From Blastomussa wellsi (Eukaryota; Cnidaria; Anthozoa; Scleractinia; Plerogyridae), in NCBI GenBank assembly GCA_947652115.1, contig OX393570.1, positions 15,477,188-15,541,187 on the forward strand: a stretch of DNA of 64,000 nt. Direction: 5' to 3'. A model generated the notes under the pieces. The model was not told the DNA's origin. It saw nothing but the letters and a program-made list of their open reading frames with translations, and did no database searches. Below are positions 1 through 12,154 of the stretch, piece after piece (position 1 is the first letter of the stretch; every line of letters begins with the position of its first letter). A program made the translations under genes and the position numbers.

Positions 1-2217
1 GCCCAGTCTTTTGCAAGAGTAACGCCACAGGGTCACCATACCAGTGAAAAATCGCTCGATGATTAATCATGCATCTGAAATACCACTACTTATATTATCT
101 TTTACTGCTTTTCATATGTTATAAAATGTACTTTTGAATCACATAACAGGAAGAAGCAAAAAAAAAACAAAAATAGGAAAAATATACAAAAAATGGAGGG
201 TTTTTTACCGCGACCGGAAGTGACGTCACTGTCACATGACTTTTTATCCTTAAAAGTGACAAAATACTTTACAGACATTATATCTTATCTATGCCTGCTT
301 TATTTTATGCAGAATCTACAGAATTACTTGCTACAGCCGCATTTTAGTATATTATCAATGTATGCTAATTATGCAAAATTCAAGGTCACGTGACTCCTTT
401 AAGCTACTCTTACAACATTTTCATCATATATTTTTTAAATCTATACACGATAACCTTTAATTTGATATATGGTGGCCTTCGTCCCCCCAAGTGGTAACGA
501 TCCGCCATTTTTAGCCACTTGGCCCATGGACTAGAGTAAGAAATGACAGTAGATGTATGTTGTACTTATTTTAGCTTATTTTGTTGCTTTCAAATCAACT
601 TGGAGCCAGGTATTCGGTATAACATATAAAATGATGGCGGATTACGTGACAACTTTGTGCTCACCTGTCAATCAAAGAATTAATTGTATGAACTTCAATG
701 TTGTCTGAACCTGATTGCAGAATGCTGAAGTTTATCTTTTGGGTCAAAAAAGGCTCCTAGCTAAAATACTCTTAGCTACAGAAAAGGATTCATGCATTTT
801 TTGCATGGTAAAACACTAAAAAAAATGTCACTTGTGACGTCATATCTCCGTGGGAGATAGTGACGTCATAAGAAAGGAAATTTTGTCTTCTTAAAAACCA
901 TATATGGTTTTATATACTTCCTGTTTTTCATTACCTTGGTACAAGCACTTTTGTTGAGGTACATCAAAATTGGCCAAAAAAAAAAGAAATTTTAAAGGGT
1001 TAATGTTGCGAGCCTGTAATATGCGTTGTTAGCACAAGGGACATTTCATTTCACAATATACAACGTAACGTTTGTAAAATCCAAGATGGCGGATGTTGAC
1101 ATGTTCGCTTTGTAGCATTCATGACGATTTTGCTTTTAAGCAAAAACAGACCTCATCGTTTGCACTGATTCGTCTACCTTAAAGCTTTATTTAGTTGAAA
1201 AATACATCAAGGTAACATGTACAAAGCCCAAAGAGTTCTGGTCGCCAACTTGGCGACTAATTTTGAATCTTGGTTTCCAGCACGGTAATTTTAGTCGCAC
1301 TGGCGACTGTATTAGGCGCAATTTCGTGCCCTGTTACCCTCGTATTGCTTCATTCCAGGGGTAAAATGATGAAACACTGGGGAATCACTTGTGATGAACT
1401 AGCATCCCATCCAGAAGGAGTAGCAATATTCCTCCAGCAGGCTACTTCATTTTGTCAGCAAATGGAATTAAAAGCCAAGAGCTATGACCCAATTGGGATT
1501 GAAAGATTTTTATCTGTCTGAAGCTAATCATTTGGCACTTACAGGAGATTACACTATCTAAATTAGAATTGGTCACTCATGAAATTAACATAATTATTTA
1601 CCTGATTAAATGAAGCAGGAAGCCAATTTCCAGGCGACCTCTGAATAAAAATTGACAATTAAGTGATAATCAATGTATGTACATTGGAAAGTTGAAGCAT
1701 TCAAGGTTAATAAAATTAATTATTAAGTACCAGTAGTTTATTTTCTGGCTTTAAAACAAACAGCAAAAAGCTGATTCAATCAGAAGTTATCAGTTATCTG
1801 ATATTGCACACGCTTGTCGGTTTGTTCATTTTTTCAAACTACAAAATCCAGTTTTCCCTCCACAAATATATTCATGTTCAAGACAAGTGGTTACTTTACA
1901 TTGAGTAATAGACCTTGTACATGCCACATGGGAATTGGGCACTGGAAGTACATTTCCACTGCCTTCTAACAGAAAAAAGGTGACAGCTCTGGAAAGACAC
2001 CTACAGTGTCCAATCCCCACACAGCATGCAAAAGGTCTATTGGCAAGCAGGAGAAAAGATAGAACGACAAATATCGGAAGCTTTGCATAGGCATTTATAC
2101 CAGGTGGAAAACATGATGTGCATGTGCTTGAATTCAATCAAGGCTGCATGCAAAGTTGAATGATAAATTGCAAAGTTGAAAGCAAGTCTAACCAACTGAA
2201 CACATGAATTGACATAC
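1..2217. other. Unassigned AT-rich DNA at left edge
   Basis: No gene could be supported here. The left edge holds only short open frames. Around 825-875 two TGACGTCA-type (CRE-like) sites flank a short inverted repeat. At 1230-1310 a GTCGCCA/TGGCGAC-rich repeat resembles pieces near 20160-20500 and 57180-58060. The 3' exons of the minus-strand gene at 2218-6111 should lie here or beyond the left edge, but I could not identify them. Confidence 0.5.
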
Positions 2218-5200
2218 CTGAGCTTTTGAGGTTGGCTTATTGCCCTTGCTTGATTTCCTCTCTGACTTTGTACCTGAGCTAGCAATAGGAGGCGTTGATC
2301 TTCTAGAAGGACTCAGATCCCTTATCTTGGATTTTAAACTGTTTGTTAAACTTTTGCTGCTGAGAAATAGAAAGATTAATTGATGAGATTGTCAAACAAG
2401 TAACCACTGGCAATGTTTTGAGCGTTGCAAGATTCTGAATAGAGTAATACAAATGTGGTAAGAAAAAGTTTGAAAAAATATATGGTATTATAAAAATTTC
2501 CTTCCTTTACTCAAATAAGCAAGGAAACAAGCAAACACGCAGACTAATGAGCCAAAGAGCCAAAACCAGAAATAAAATATCAAACAACTTTTGATGCATG
2601 TCATGTTCTAAATTATCTGTGAAACCCACTGTACTCTATGGTAAGTCCAGTGCACTATAAATGCTATTTGAGCAGTCCTCCCAAAAATCTGGAAAATCAA
2701 CACAAATATTTTAGAGAAATTCCCCCAGAAATTTCTCCCGATTCCCGGAAGAATTTTTTTATCCTCACGAAACAGCCCTTCTTAGACTGTTGACTACCCC
2801 CATCACTAGCCATTTGGCCACTGCACCTCCCATGTGACACCTGCTATAGTCAGAATTAATAAATATCATTTATGACACAATTCAAACAAATTTTACCTTC
2901 TTGGCGAAGTCCTTTGGCCATTTTCATCACCATCATCAGGGCTGTAATATATTTAAAGAAATAGAAGAAAAGTTCAAAAGGTTCAATTCTGTTATCAGGG
3001 CTTCTGATATTTCATGCGGTCACAGAGCTGCGAAATTCAGGTATATCTGCGAAATCCCACGAAATACCACGAAATTTGCTACAAATCCTACCAAACACAT
3101 GTCGGTACAACATATTTGAAGCTTATCATTACTATTGCAGCTGTTTACTTGCCATAAACTTGTAAATTTATCTTGAAATTTCGTCACTTCCACTAGTAAA
3201 CAACGTACCAAAAACTAACATGCGTTTTAGATTGATGTTGTGAAACACTGGGCACTAGCCACAATGTGAATACGGTACTTTTCGTTGACACTATAGGGAG
3301 CTGCTGTCTGTAGTAAGGCGGGCACCTGTTTACTCATACGTGTAGGGCACAATCAAAGTAGCCTACATGTCTTCACAAATGGATTTGAACCTTCAATCAC
3401 AAACAATCTTGCCTTGAAACTGCAAAGCAACACAAGAGAGCGAGGACAGAAAATATATTGAAAAAGGAGGATAACCGGTTGACGTTTTTCTTGTCGCTCG
3501 CTTCTTGTCGCTCTGAATTTGACATCCTGCAGTATTTTTTTCTGCAATGTTTCTTGTTTGCTTTTTGGCAAAAAATTTGCCCCAAAACTCCCATGAAATC
3601 CCCGTGAAATCGGCCATTTTCTCCGTGAATTTGTCTCTGCAAATCCCGCAAACTAAAATTTGACTTTTTTCCCCGCGAATTATCAGAAGCCCTGTATTAT
3701 GCTCAACATTCAGTTACAGAATTACAGAGTGTGTATTGTATCGATTGGACATTAAGATGTTACAGCACTTGAGCTGGCAATAGGGTCAATATGTAAATAA
3801 ATCAACACAATGCAGATGACACTCTACCTCAAACTGACACATTGGTTGAGAGGTTGTGCTTAATATTGAAGTCGAGAGAACTGAATAGCATTACGTCCAC
3901 AATCCGTCACAGTTTTTGATGGCTGTGTGATCTATGAAACTTCTGTTTACAACTTTTTAATGCCCTGAGCAGCATTTCTTTCTCATTCAATCTACTCCAA
4001 AAAGGAGCTAATATTGACTAAATATGGACCGACAATTTTTTTTTTCTGATTGCTAAAAACTCGACAGTCCACCAACTACCAGTATACCCTGCCTAGGACA
4101 TGTCCAGGCTGTGATTAGGATGGACTCTATAAAAATTATAATCCCTGAACAGGGAAGAGGGGCCAAAAACCATAACCCATCCAATGGCACCACCCAAGTA
4201 TATGCCATATTTATGGAGTACCCCTCCCCAATAAATGGCAAAGCATAGCTTTAAGCATTAGTGGTTTGGCAAGCTGATGCTGATCGTTTGTACTTGTTTC
4301 GTCAGATTGAGCCAATTGAAGTATTTCTATGAACGTTTAGAATATAGCCCTGTATGCTCGCCATGGAATTTTGGCGGGCGTTATTTTTAATAGAACATGG
4401 GCAAAAACCATAGAAGCCAGGTACCCCGGATGTAGTTTATGTTGCGTTGCAAATTGATTTTTTAATGCTATATTCTAAACCAGCTAGAAGATGGGTTTCC
4501 CAATGTCCTATAAGAAAATAATGTCCTTTTGAGATCTAGAAAAGCAGCTGAATGAGCCATCCACTAGCAGCTTTTCTAGACCTCAAGTGGGCATTATATT
4601 ATTTTCTCTTAGAACATGGCTTCCCATTTTCTAGTAGGTAAATAAAAAACTACAACTACAAATAATTTTTTTGGAAAATGATAGTAACAAAAGCTATGGA
4701 AACATGAACTGACTGTATACATTTCAGTAAATGTTTGCATAGCTGCACATGAATTCTGTGCCCAATTAACATTTCTGAAAGCTTTCTGTTGCTTAAACGA
4801 GTAACATTTTCTATGCTCAAACAGAAATAATATAGACATCTTGATTTTCAACTAATCAAAACATGTGTATTATATTTTAAATACACCAATTCCGATATAT
4901 TAAAATTCTAACATGGTGCCGAGGCTTGGGGGAATAAAACAAAAGAAATTATTGATTCATCCTTAAGCCTCAAAATTATTTTGTATAACATGTATTCCCC
5001 CAAGCCTCAGGGCCATGTTAGAATATTAATATATCAGAATTGGTCTATTAAGGTCATACTTTCGCTCCCCATCTGGGGTTATCATCCTATTAATCTATAC
5101 CAAGCTCATGCTAATGCAACCCCTGACAGTGACATGCATTATCCTGGTTAAAAGCATGCAGCTGTCTGTATCAATTTTGTAGAAGCATATCTGCAAAATT

Positions 5201-6111
5201 TTGGATTGTCTGGCTTTCATTTGTGTTAATTTACAGATATCTTTCAATAGCCTTAACTTTGAGTTGAAGAAATGGTGATGGTTTTCAGAGCTATTATTAT
5301 TATTTTTATCAAAATATGAAAACATCTGTTTTCTAAACGAAGCCTTTAATAAAGATTCTCCCCAAAAACCTCAGATCTGGAAAGCTAATAAAAGCTTATA
5401 TTCATTATGGTAGAATACTGGTATATTTTTATGCATTAAGTGAGCTAGAGAAACTAGACCATTTGCTAAGAAGAATCTTTCAAAAGGACTGAAGAAAAAG
5501 TACATCAATTAAGCATATGCAATAGAATCGAGGGTGGAAGAGGTTATTTAATAAATATAAACCCACGAATTAATCAACATCTATAATAATTATAAGCCTT
5601 GTTTTAAAACCTCTTTCTTCTGTGCGAATGAACGCTGAAATATTTGTCTAAATATCAATCTTCCAGATTTCTTAGGAAACGTGAAAACAGTTAATAAATT
5701 CTGCTAATTACAATTAAGCTTACAAGCTCTGAATATATACATACACAACTCGTTACAGTTAAAACACAAAACTGACCTTTCAAGCAAATCTTCGTGCGAC
5801 GAGGAAAAATCCTTCGCTTTCCTACAGTCAATATAAAACGGAGACAAAACGAGTTATAAGGAATCCCTAACATTCTAAGTGACAACAAAAGCCTCAAGTG
5901 AAATCCCTTCCCAGCCCACAAACGTTGAGAAATTGATCTATTCACTCTGATTCACTCGGCACCTTGTGATCGGTTTCGTGTCGATAGTCTGCTCTTGTCC
6001 GTTGCCGAAGTTGGAGCTCTCCAAGTCAAGACTCTTTGGCCTTTCCTTCTTTGTTTCGTTTGCTTTACTACTAGCTGCATCTGAGGCATTAGAGGATACG
6101 CTGTCCTCCAT
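2218..6111 (-). CDS. Unidentified Ser/Lys-rich protein, 5' exons
   Basis: I infer this spliced gene from three minus-strand exons that fit in phase. Exon 1 is 6111-5963: it starts at an ATG (MEDSVSSNASDAASS...), holds 49 codons plus 2 bases, and ends at a GT donor. Exon 2 is 2941-2897, between an acceptor ending TATATTACAG and a GTAAAA donor, entering and leaving in phase 2. Exon 3 is 2359-2218, 142 nt, leaving in phase 0 at a CAG|GTATGT donor. The predicted product begins with about 112 residues rich in Ser, Lys, Arg and Pro, with an RDLSPSRRSTPP stretch, and looks disordered. There is no signal peptide or membrane segment. I do not recognise the family. Additional exons between 5963 and 2941, and all exons below 2218, may be missing. 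A 699-bp DNA transposon sits in the intron 55 bp before exon 2. Confidence 0.55.
2996..3694. mobile_element. Non-autonomous DNA transposon, CAGGG ends
   Basis: The element has inverted ends: CAGGGCTTCTGATA at the left and its reverse complement at 3681-3694. Its interior encodes nothing recognisable and is rich in GCGAAATTC/CGAAAT words. CAGGG ends suggest a hAT-type origin, but I see no convincing 8-bp target duplication. It lies in an intron of the minus-strand gene. Confidence 0.6.
4484..4634. mobile_element. Hairpin MITE
   Basis: Two arms of about 65 bases fold back on each other. CTAGAAGATGGG and TCTAGAAAAGCAGCTG on the left mirror CAGCTTTTCTAGA and CCCATTTTCTAG on the right. It has no coding capacity. 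Confidence 0.55.
4883..5047. mobile_element. MITE family M1, copy 1
   Basis: A palindromic element with the left end CCAATTCCGATATATT and the right end ATATATCAGAATTGG. Both arms contain CTAACATGG and a CTTGGGGGAAT/ATTCCCCCAAG pair. A second copy with the same arms is at 15087-15250. Confidence 0.7.
5048..5962. other. Intron sequence of the 2218-6111 gene
   Basis: AT-rich sequence directly after exon 1 on the minus strand. No exon or repeat boundary stands out. Confidence 0.35.
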
Positions 6112-6870
6112 GCCAGTACCGGTTATTTATTATTTTTCTTCAGGGCTTTTCATCATGGACGGTGATTTCACTTCCTTTCTCGTATTTACCCCCAGAATGA
6201 AAGTATTAGTGCCCAGTTCTCCTCAGTCACTTTCTGGAAAACGTCGCACAATTTCGGGGTTGCTGTGTTGGATATCATATGTAATGCAAAATCTTTGTAA
6301 ATAAAGATCGTAAATAATAATTGGTTTATCATATGATGTTTGCACTTCTTTTAGGTTGTAAATTTTGGTTTTTATATAGTGACAGAAATGAGAACTTGTA
6401 AGTAAAGTGAAGCCTCGCCTTCATGTACTTGCCAAGGCCAGGCCTGGTCGCAGGTTCCACGGCCACGTTTTTCATCAAAAGTGACCCTTGACAACGAATT
6501 GTGCAAAGATTTAATTTCAGTATTTGTGTTTTTTTATGTTCCTATTCCAAAGAGGAATCCCAGTCCAGGGGCATCCAACAAATCTGTTCCTCGCTTTCTC
6601 TGTTCCCCAGCGCAAATGTTGCTAGCTGGTAAAAATTTTCAATAAATATTTTCTTTTGGAAGTCGTCACTGAAAAATTACTATTTTAGTGCTGGCTGGAA
6701 CAAAAGTCAATCGCTTACTGAATAAGAAAATGCTCCACGATGGCTTGAGTCTCGTTGAGGGCGGATTTCAACGGTTTTCAGCGACATTTCCGCGAGTATA
6801 TTTTTTGTTCTAGCTAGACTAGCTAACTTTGTGCTGGCTGGAAAAAAATATGGATACTGTGCTGGGAAAA
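6112..6870. other. 5' flank of the minus-strand gene
   Basis: Sequence immediately upstream of the ATG at 6111 (minus strand). It should hold the promoter and 5' UTR, but no TATA box or known element is clear. A plus-strand open frame at 6154-6304 that ends beside AATAAA has no other support. Confidence 0.35.
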
Positions 6871-7136
6871 AGGTAAGGTAAAGCTTATCCCGGTTTCTGT
6901 AGCATGAAGCGACAGAGAGTATTTCTACTCCCCCCCTGGATGGGATGCTGGTCCATCGCAGGGTTACCCCCCAGCAGTATATTCGTCGGTACCCATTTAT
7001 ACACCTGGGTGGAGAGAGGCACTGTGAGAGTAAAGTGTCTTGCCCAAGAACACAACATAGTGCCCCGGCTAGAGGCTCGAACCCAGACCGTCCGACCGGA
7101 GTCCAGCGTACTAACCATTAGGCCACTGCACCTCCC
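6871..7136 (-). mobile_element. tRNA-derived SINE family S1, copy A
   Basis: On the minus strand the element begins GGGAGGTGCAGTGGCC and carries Pol III promoter boxes: an A box TGGCCTAATGGTTAG and a B box GGTTCGAGCC. A body shared with copies at 37481-37777 and 38565-38843 follows (TCTTGGGCAAGACACTTTAC, CACCCAGGTGTATAAATGG, GAGTAGAAATACTCTCTGTC). It ends in a GGTAA-type simple tail. Twelve-base direct repeats, GTGCTGGGAAAA, flank it at 6859-6870 and 7137-7148. This is a textbook target-site duplication and shows a retroposed insertion. Confidence 0.88.
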
Positions 7137-7251
7137 GTGCTGGGAAAAGGAACAGATAGATTTTTCCCAGCAACATTGAAGAATACCTGTAAATGATTTG
7201 AATAGTTTGGGTAAAAGAATGTATTTTGCCACCTGAGTTTTTTCATTGTGT

Positions 7252-7610
7252 ATTTTTAACACCTAAAAAAATACCTGACAGATCTCTTGATTCAAACAAG
7301 TAACGAGCGTGTAAATTATCAACCCACCAAAATACGTCAGACCACCCCGTCATGTGCAATGCGAGTTTAGGATGTCGATGTTTTGGTGTTTATGGGTTAA
7401 ACTAAAGAAAAACGAGGTTAAGCGAAGTGCATTTCTTTAGTAAATACTCTTGCCGCTGGCGTGTGTGCACACAAATACGAATTAAAAAAAAACAGTTTCA
7501 TTCATCACCAGCACTCATTTACCCTGGGTGCCAGAGGGTTTTTTTGTAGCGAAAGCGAAGCCGCGATTGTAAACGATCGCGGCTTCGCCGCTCAATGATA
7601 GAATGCATTT
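7252..7610. repeat. Dispersed repeat R1, copy 1
   Basis: Shares nearly its whole length with 13199-13572: TTTTTAACACC, ATACCTGACAGATCTC, GGATGTCGATGTTTTGG, then TTGCCGCTGGCGTGTG. It ends in half of the palindromic MITE seen complete at 13437-13572. An insert at about 7320-7345 is absent from the other copy. Confidence 0.65.
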
Positions 7611-7980
7611 TGCCACCTGAGTTTTTTCGTTGGGTGCCCCTGTCAGTCAGGAAGGATACATGTTGTTTTGCTTCTGATCTGCGATTGGTTTTTGTTCTAA
7701 ATAAATTTATAACCACTCAAACACAATAGTTGCTGCCAAGATTATTGAAATAGGCTTAAAGACGAACCACACTGACTGCTTCAATACTTTTCTATGGTCT
7801 TTCTACCATTGCGTACGATTGAAACTAGGTAGAACTTTTGCCAAAAATTTGAAGCCTACCTCAAAGAAACGGACAGCAAATTTGATGGCTGATCGATAAT
7901 GAGGAAGAAAATTGAATTCTTAACCTGTATGTTTGAAAATAAATTTTATTAGGGATTTTTTAACAGATTTGAAGTTTGTA

Positions 7981-8157
7981 ATATAATATAATATAATATC
8001 ATATCATATCATATCATATCATATCATATCATATCATATCATATCATATCATATCATATCATATCATATAATATAATATAATATAATATAATATAATATA
8101 ATATAATATAATATAATATAATATAATATAATATAATATAATATAATATAATATAAT
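7981..8157. repeat. Pentanucleotide microsatellite
   Basis: About 35 pentamers. A block of about 14 ATATC units (7996-8065) lies inside ATATA units on both sides. The sharp switch between two variants suggests local expansion of a mutated unit. Confidence 0.95.
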
Positions 8158-8363
8158 ACGAAAAACATGGAAAACCTTTTTGCAGCATAACCATAAATTC
8201 AAAATTCTGCTATTCAATATATACACAGGGAGCCATCAAACTGAAAGCCAACACTTGGCACGAAAAGCGAATTTATAAATATAAAATATTATTTATATAT
8301 ATTAAACCCTTGAAAAGCGAATTTTCCGCGATTTCAGTGAAAAATTACGAGGTCAACTAGCAA

Positions 8364-8483
8364 TAGAGTTATTTCAGTAGAGTTATGGCTTAGAGTTAGA
8401 GTTAAGGTTGCCAAAATCCTGGATACAAGATTTTGGCAGTCCTTAACTATAACTCCACGCTATAACTCAATGAAGATAACTCC
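8364..8483. mobile_element. Palindromic MITE-like hairpin
   Basis: Arms GAGTTAT...AGGTTGCCAAAATC and GATTTTGGCAGTCCTTAACT...ATAACTC are inverted copies around a short loop. Reiterated GAGTTA words fill both arms. There is no coding capacity. Confidence 0.55.
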
Positions 8484-8689
8484 AACAGCAGCCGTCCCCA
8501 AAAATTACAATGAAAGTCTCCTTACGCATTTAATTCCTGACAATGACTATTTGCAAAGCCGATTGAGCTTCAAAGATCGGGGTGTTTACATGAAGTTGTA
8601 CCTTGTTTTCTAATGTTTATTGCGGTGTGAGTTCTAAATTGACGTAAATTCTGCCGTAAAAAAAGGAATGCATAAAATGAACAGTCACG

Positions 8690-9640
8690 CCGTGTTTACA
8701 TGACACCAGAAGTTTCGTACCGGAATGGAAATCTCGCTTCGGTACAGGAACCGGGGTGAAATTAGTAAACGATGTAATTACAGAGCACGCCACGAGAAGG
8801 AACCGGGTTGAACTCAGCTCGCGCCGGTACGATGATGTCGCCTCGGTGTCGCGGGTATCATCTAAATACCCCCTTGTTCGTTTATGATACACTCAGCCGT
8901 TCACATTTCACGCACTGGCTTCTTTACGACAAGCCTGTTTTCACCCTTTATAACACACGCAACTTAGCTAGACAATGATGCGGAAAAAACTGAAGAACGC
9001 GAGCAGCCAGTTATATCTTCAAAATTCCATTGGCATACAAATTCTTCAGACCAGTTATCTTAACCCTAAAACCTCATAGAAATTTTCAAGAAGCATTTCA
9101 GATTCCTCCCGATCGGCGCGGCAACAAATTTGTTTACGAGATCCGTGACCACATGTATCAAACGGAATACAGGTAAACGCTCATCTATAACTTACCCGGA
9201 AAACTTTTTAATAGGAGAAAGGATGCTGAGAGACAACTTAGGCTTGCCTGTATAAAAGCTTGATTCCACAGTTGATGCCATGAACGATTGCGATCCAGCT
9301 ACTGAACAATCTCAGTCAGTCCAAAAAACCGGAAAAAACCCCAAGTCAGAGTAATTTTACACCTCCGATTGTTAATACTTCACCCTTTATGACACACATA
9401 ACTTGGCAATGATGCGGAAAAAACGCGAATAATCAGCTATATTTGTCTCCACATTTCAAATGACATACAAATTCGTTAATGGCATACAAATTTGTCAATA
9501 TATATGTTTAGATGTTCTAAGAATTGCTGCTAGCTTGACTTCCTTTAAAACAATGTCGATTTGGCAAATTATATTGACTTTGTTAATTAATTCATTAGTA
9601 GTCTTAATTTTTATCTTTGCCGATATAAAGTAAATTTCAT
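8690..9640. other. Unassigned intergenic DNA with MITE-like segments
   Basis: A GTTTACATGACACC word and GGTACCGG/CGGTACGA-like segments at 8690-8880 resemble the ends of hairpin MITEs. No complete element or gene can be drawn. CACCCTTTATAACACACGCAACTT-like text occurs twice (around 8941 and 9381), so a diverged direct repeat is likely. Confidence 0.35.
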
Positions 9641-9855
9641 ATTTGTGTTGATTTTATTTTATTTTATCTTATTTTTCGGAGATACTAGCGCATACACGTT
9701 GCTCTGTAATTACTTAAATAAAGTATGCAGTTACAGTCTTAAAAAGTGGATTCCAGGTGGTGGGTGTAATTATGTAATTATCACTGGATTAGAGCCAATT
9801 AAACACATCCACAAAAGTTCAGCATCTGTGTTTCGTTTGCTGTTGTTGATACCGT

Positions 9856-10224
9856 AGGGACTTTACAAAACTACGACGGCCACGCCAACGACAACGTTCA
9901 CAAAAAAATGCATTTAAATTTTGCGTAAGAATCTCGCAACTATATCAGAATTTGTTTAGTGTGATTATCAGTATCAGCGCTAATTTCTACTTGGATTTTT
10001 CAGCGCTTATTTAATTTAAACGAGAAACGTGAAAAACTCGCCGTTGCGGTTCACGTTCTCAGCACAGCTCAGAATTTAGTCATTTCACGTCGTTGTTTTG
10101 CAGAGGACGACTAAGAAATATACAAAGATGGATAACGCACGTGCAGGACTATTGTTCTGCTCATTAAATCTTTTGTTTGGCGACGTCCTCGTTGACGTCG
10201 CCGTCGTGTTTTCGTAAAGTCCCT
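9856..10224. mobile_element. MITE with AGGGACTTTAC ends and TA target site
   Basis: A 369-bp element with inverted ends AGGGACTTTAC and GTAAAGTCCCT, subterminal ACGACGGC/GCCGTCGT arms, and a TA dinucleotide at each border. The TA target site points to a Tc1/mariner-type mobiliser. It has no ORF. Confidence 0.75.
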
Positions 10225-10469
10225 ACTGTCATATATTGTCGTTGTTGCTTTCGTTGTCATTGTTATTATTAATTAGTTTTCTTTTAAATTTCTGCGACGC
10301 TTTTGAGCAATTTTTATGAATAAGTTCTTGTTGTATATTTCGTCTCCCGGACTGCGAATTTTGTTTCTTTTTAAATCCCACACCACGTTTTATTTTCAGA
10401 GAAAGATTCATTTTTGGGTTTAATCACAGTGAAACTTTATTTAGTTCATTAATTACTAGTTCGTAGAAA

Positions 10470-11154
10470 TTATAATTTCATGTGAGTAAACTATATTTGT
10501 ATCGTCCGCAAAAAGCGTAAAAAATATTCCTGAGCTTTTATAAGTGTCATTCGCGTAAATTAAAAATATAAGTAGTCCTAAAACTGACCCCTGTGGAGCT
10601 CCTCGTGTAATTCTTTATTATATGAAATATTATTTGTACATTTTACTTTTTGGCTTCTATTTGTCAAGTAGTTTTTAAAACATTCATGGTCAAGTATCAA
10701 AGCGTGAGGCTATAATTCTTGTTTCAATTTGGTGGTAATTATTTTGTCAAGTCTGGGAAGATTCCTACAGTAAATTTATTGATCTTTATTGCCATCAAAT
10801 GCCTCTGTTGATTTTGTTGTTAAATCAGCTGTAGCAGTCTCTGTTGAATGATATTCCTTATTGTATAATATCTACATTACATTAGTCGATCTTTCCAATA
10901 TAGAAAAGCATCGGTAAGACTTCTATATTTGAGAATTGTGATTTATCTTCACTTTTGTTTATTGGTGCAATAATTTTCGTAAAAAGTGACTTGTTGAAAA
11001 TTGATAGCATGATGGCCATGTTATTTGACGAATTACTTTCGGACGTAGGCTGACCATCATACCCGACGCTTTTTGATGGATTTAAATTTAGCAGTTCATT
11101 CACTTCCTCTTTTGACTGTATGGGATCAACGAAAAAGCTTTCATGGTGAGACAT
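10470..11154 (-). pseudogene. LINE reverse transcriptase relic
   Basis: On the minus strand, 11154-10882 encodes a reverse-transcriptase fragment (LNLNPSKSVGYDG, FNKSLFT, DKSQFSN). Further on, interrupted frames hold QGSVLG-like text and, at about 10490-10520, TLFADDTNI with the catalytic Asp-Asp pair. This is the RT core of a CR1/Jockey-like non-LTR element, broken by stops and frameshifts. No endonuclease domain or 3' end is visible. Confidence 0.75.
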
Positions 11155-11965
11155 AAAGGATAGACAGAAAGGATTTCAAAGACGTGGATGATATCGGTAT
11201 TTGGCTAGCTAGATTAGGGCCAACATTTGCAAAATATTTATTAAATATATTTGCTATATGTAGACCCTTTGTAACGGATCAGTTATCTTTCCATTTTCGC
11301 CGTTGAAAATCATTCGAATCCAATCATTCGATTGCGGCAATCGGACATAATCGAACTGTGTTCGATTACCGAACTCGCAATTTTATAAGCCTGGGTATAC
11401 AACAACATTGGGCCAGTCCGGAACAGACACCAATTCGCGTTGAAAAAGCCCTAGCTGACCTGGGTTATTTCAAACACTTTCTCAGCCGGTTCTCCATCTC
11501 CTCTCTCTTCCCTACAAAACTATCTCCGACTCTGACTGCATTCCTACATTACCGTTTTAGTTTTATTGTATTGTATTTTTGGTGACGAACTCACCAAACT
11601 TCTAGAATCTTCGGTTTAAGGTTGTCTGACATCTTACCTGTGTAGTCTTGTTTGAAACTGAAGCCTACACCTTTTTTTATTTGACCGCAACACCTTGATT
11701 GAAACTGTCGGGTGGGATAACGGTACCAGAAATCGTTCAAACGACACTAAACCCGGGTAGCGAATCAGCCTTTGCTGTGGCTGTGTAGGACTCGATTCAT
11801 TTACAGTCGTCTTAGTAATCAAAATAGCGTATATAAAGATGAAACCATGAGGTTAAATTTTGGAAGCTTAGATAGTTCATATATCGTAACAGTCACGGCA
11901 GTTCGACAAGGAAGTGTACACACGAACAAGTTTCAGTACGTTGTAGTCGGGCTCTAGTCGTCCAA
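11155..11965. other. Unassigned intergenic DNA
   Basis: No gene or complete repeat recognised. ATTCGATTGCGGCAATCGGA and nearby TCGA-rich words at 11310-11360 form a small inverted patch. Confidence 0.35.
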
Positions 11966-12154
11966 TAGGGACCTTCAGATCGGAGTACGAGTACGAGATG
12001 AGTACGAGTACGACTTTTCAGGTGAGTTCTCGTGTCTATATGCTTTCACATTTTACAGCAATCTTGCACCGCGACTGGGAAGAGTGAGGCTTCTGGGAGA
12101 GTAACTGAATTGAAATTCGAAAGTCGTGCTCGTACTCCGATCTGAAGGTCCCTA
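11966..12154. mobile_element. MITE with AGGGACCTTCAGATC ends
   Basis: A 187-bp element between TA dinucleotides. The inverted ends are AGGGACCTTCAGATCGGAG and its reverse complement, followed by GTACGAG/CTCGTAC subterminal arms. The TA target site again suggests a Tc1/mariner-type mobiliser. Confidence 0.75.

Noticed and set aside
193..393. Short plus-strand ORF
   Set aside because: AT-rich, no family signature, no splice context; expected by chance.
1270..1521. 83-codon plus-strand ORF preceded by an acceptor-like TTTCCAG
   Set aside because: Its front lies in a GTCGCCA repeat and the rest matches no family I know. Possibly real, but not supported.
3820..3870. Possible extra minus-strand exon (SQPMCQFE) of the 2218-6111 gene
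   Set aside because: Leaves in phase 0, which does not fit the phase-2 entry of the next exon, and its acceptor is weak.
5966..6304. 112-codon plus-strand ORF
   Set aside because: It overlaps the predicted first exon of the minus-strand gene; the minus reading has a start, a donor and matching phase.
6904..7179. ORFs on both strands at 6.9-7.2 kb
   Set aside because: They lie entirely within SINE copy A.
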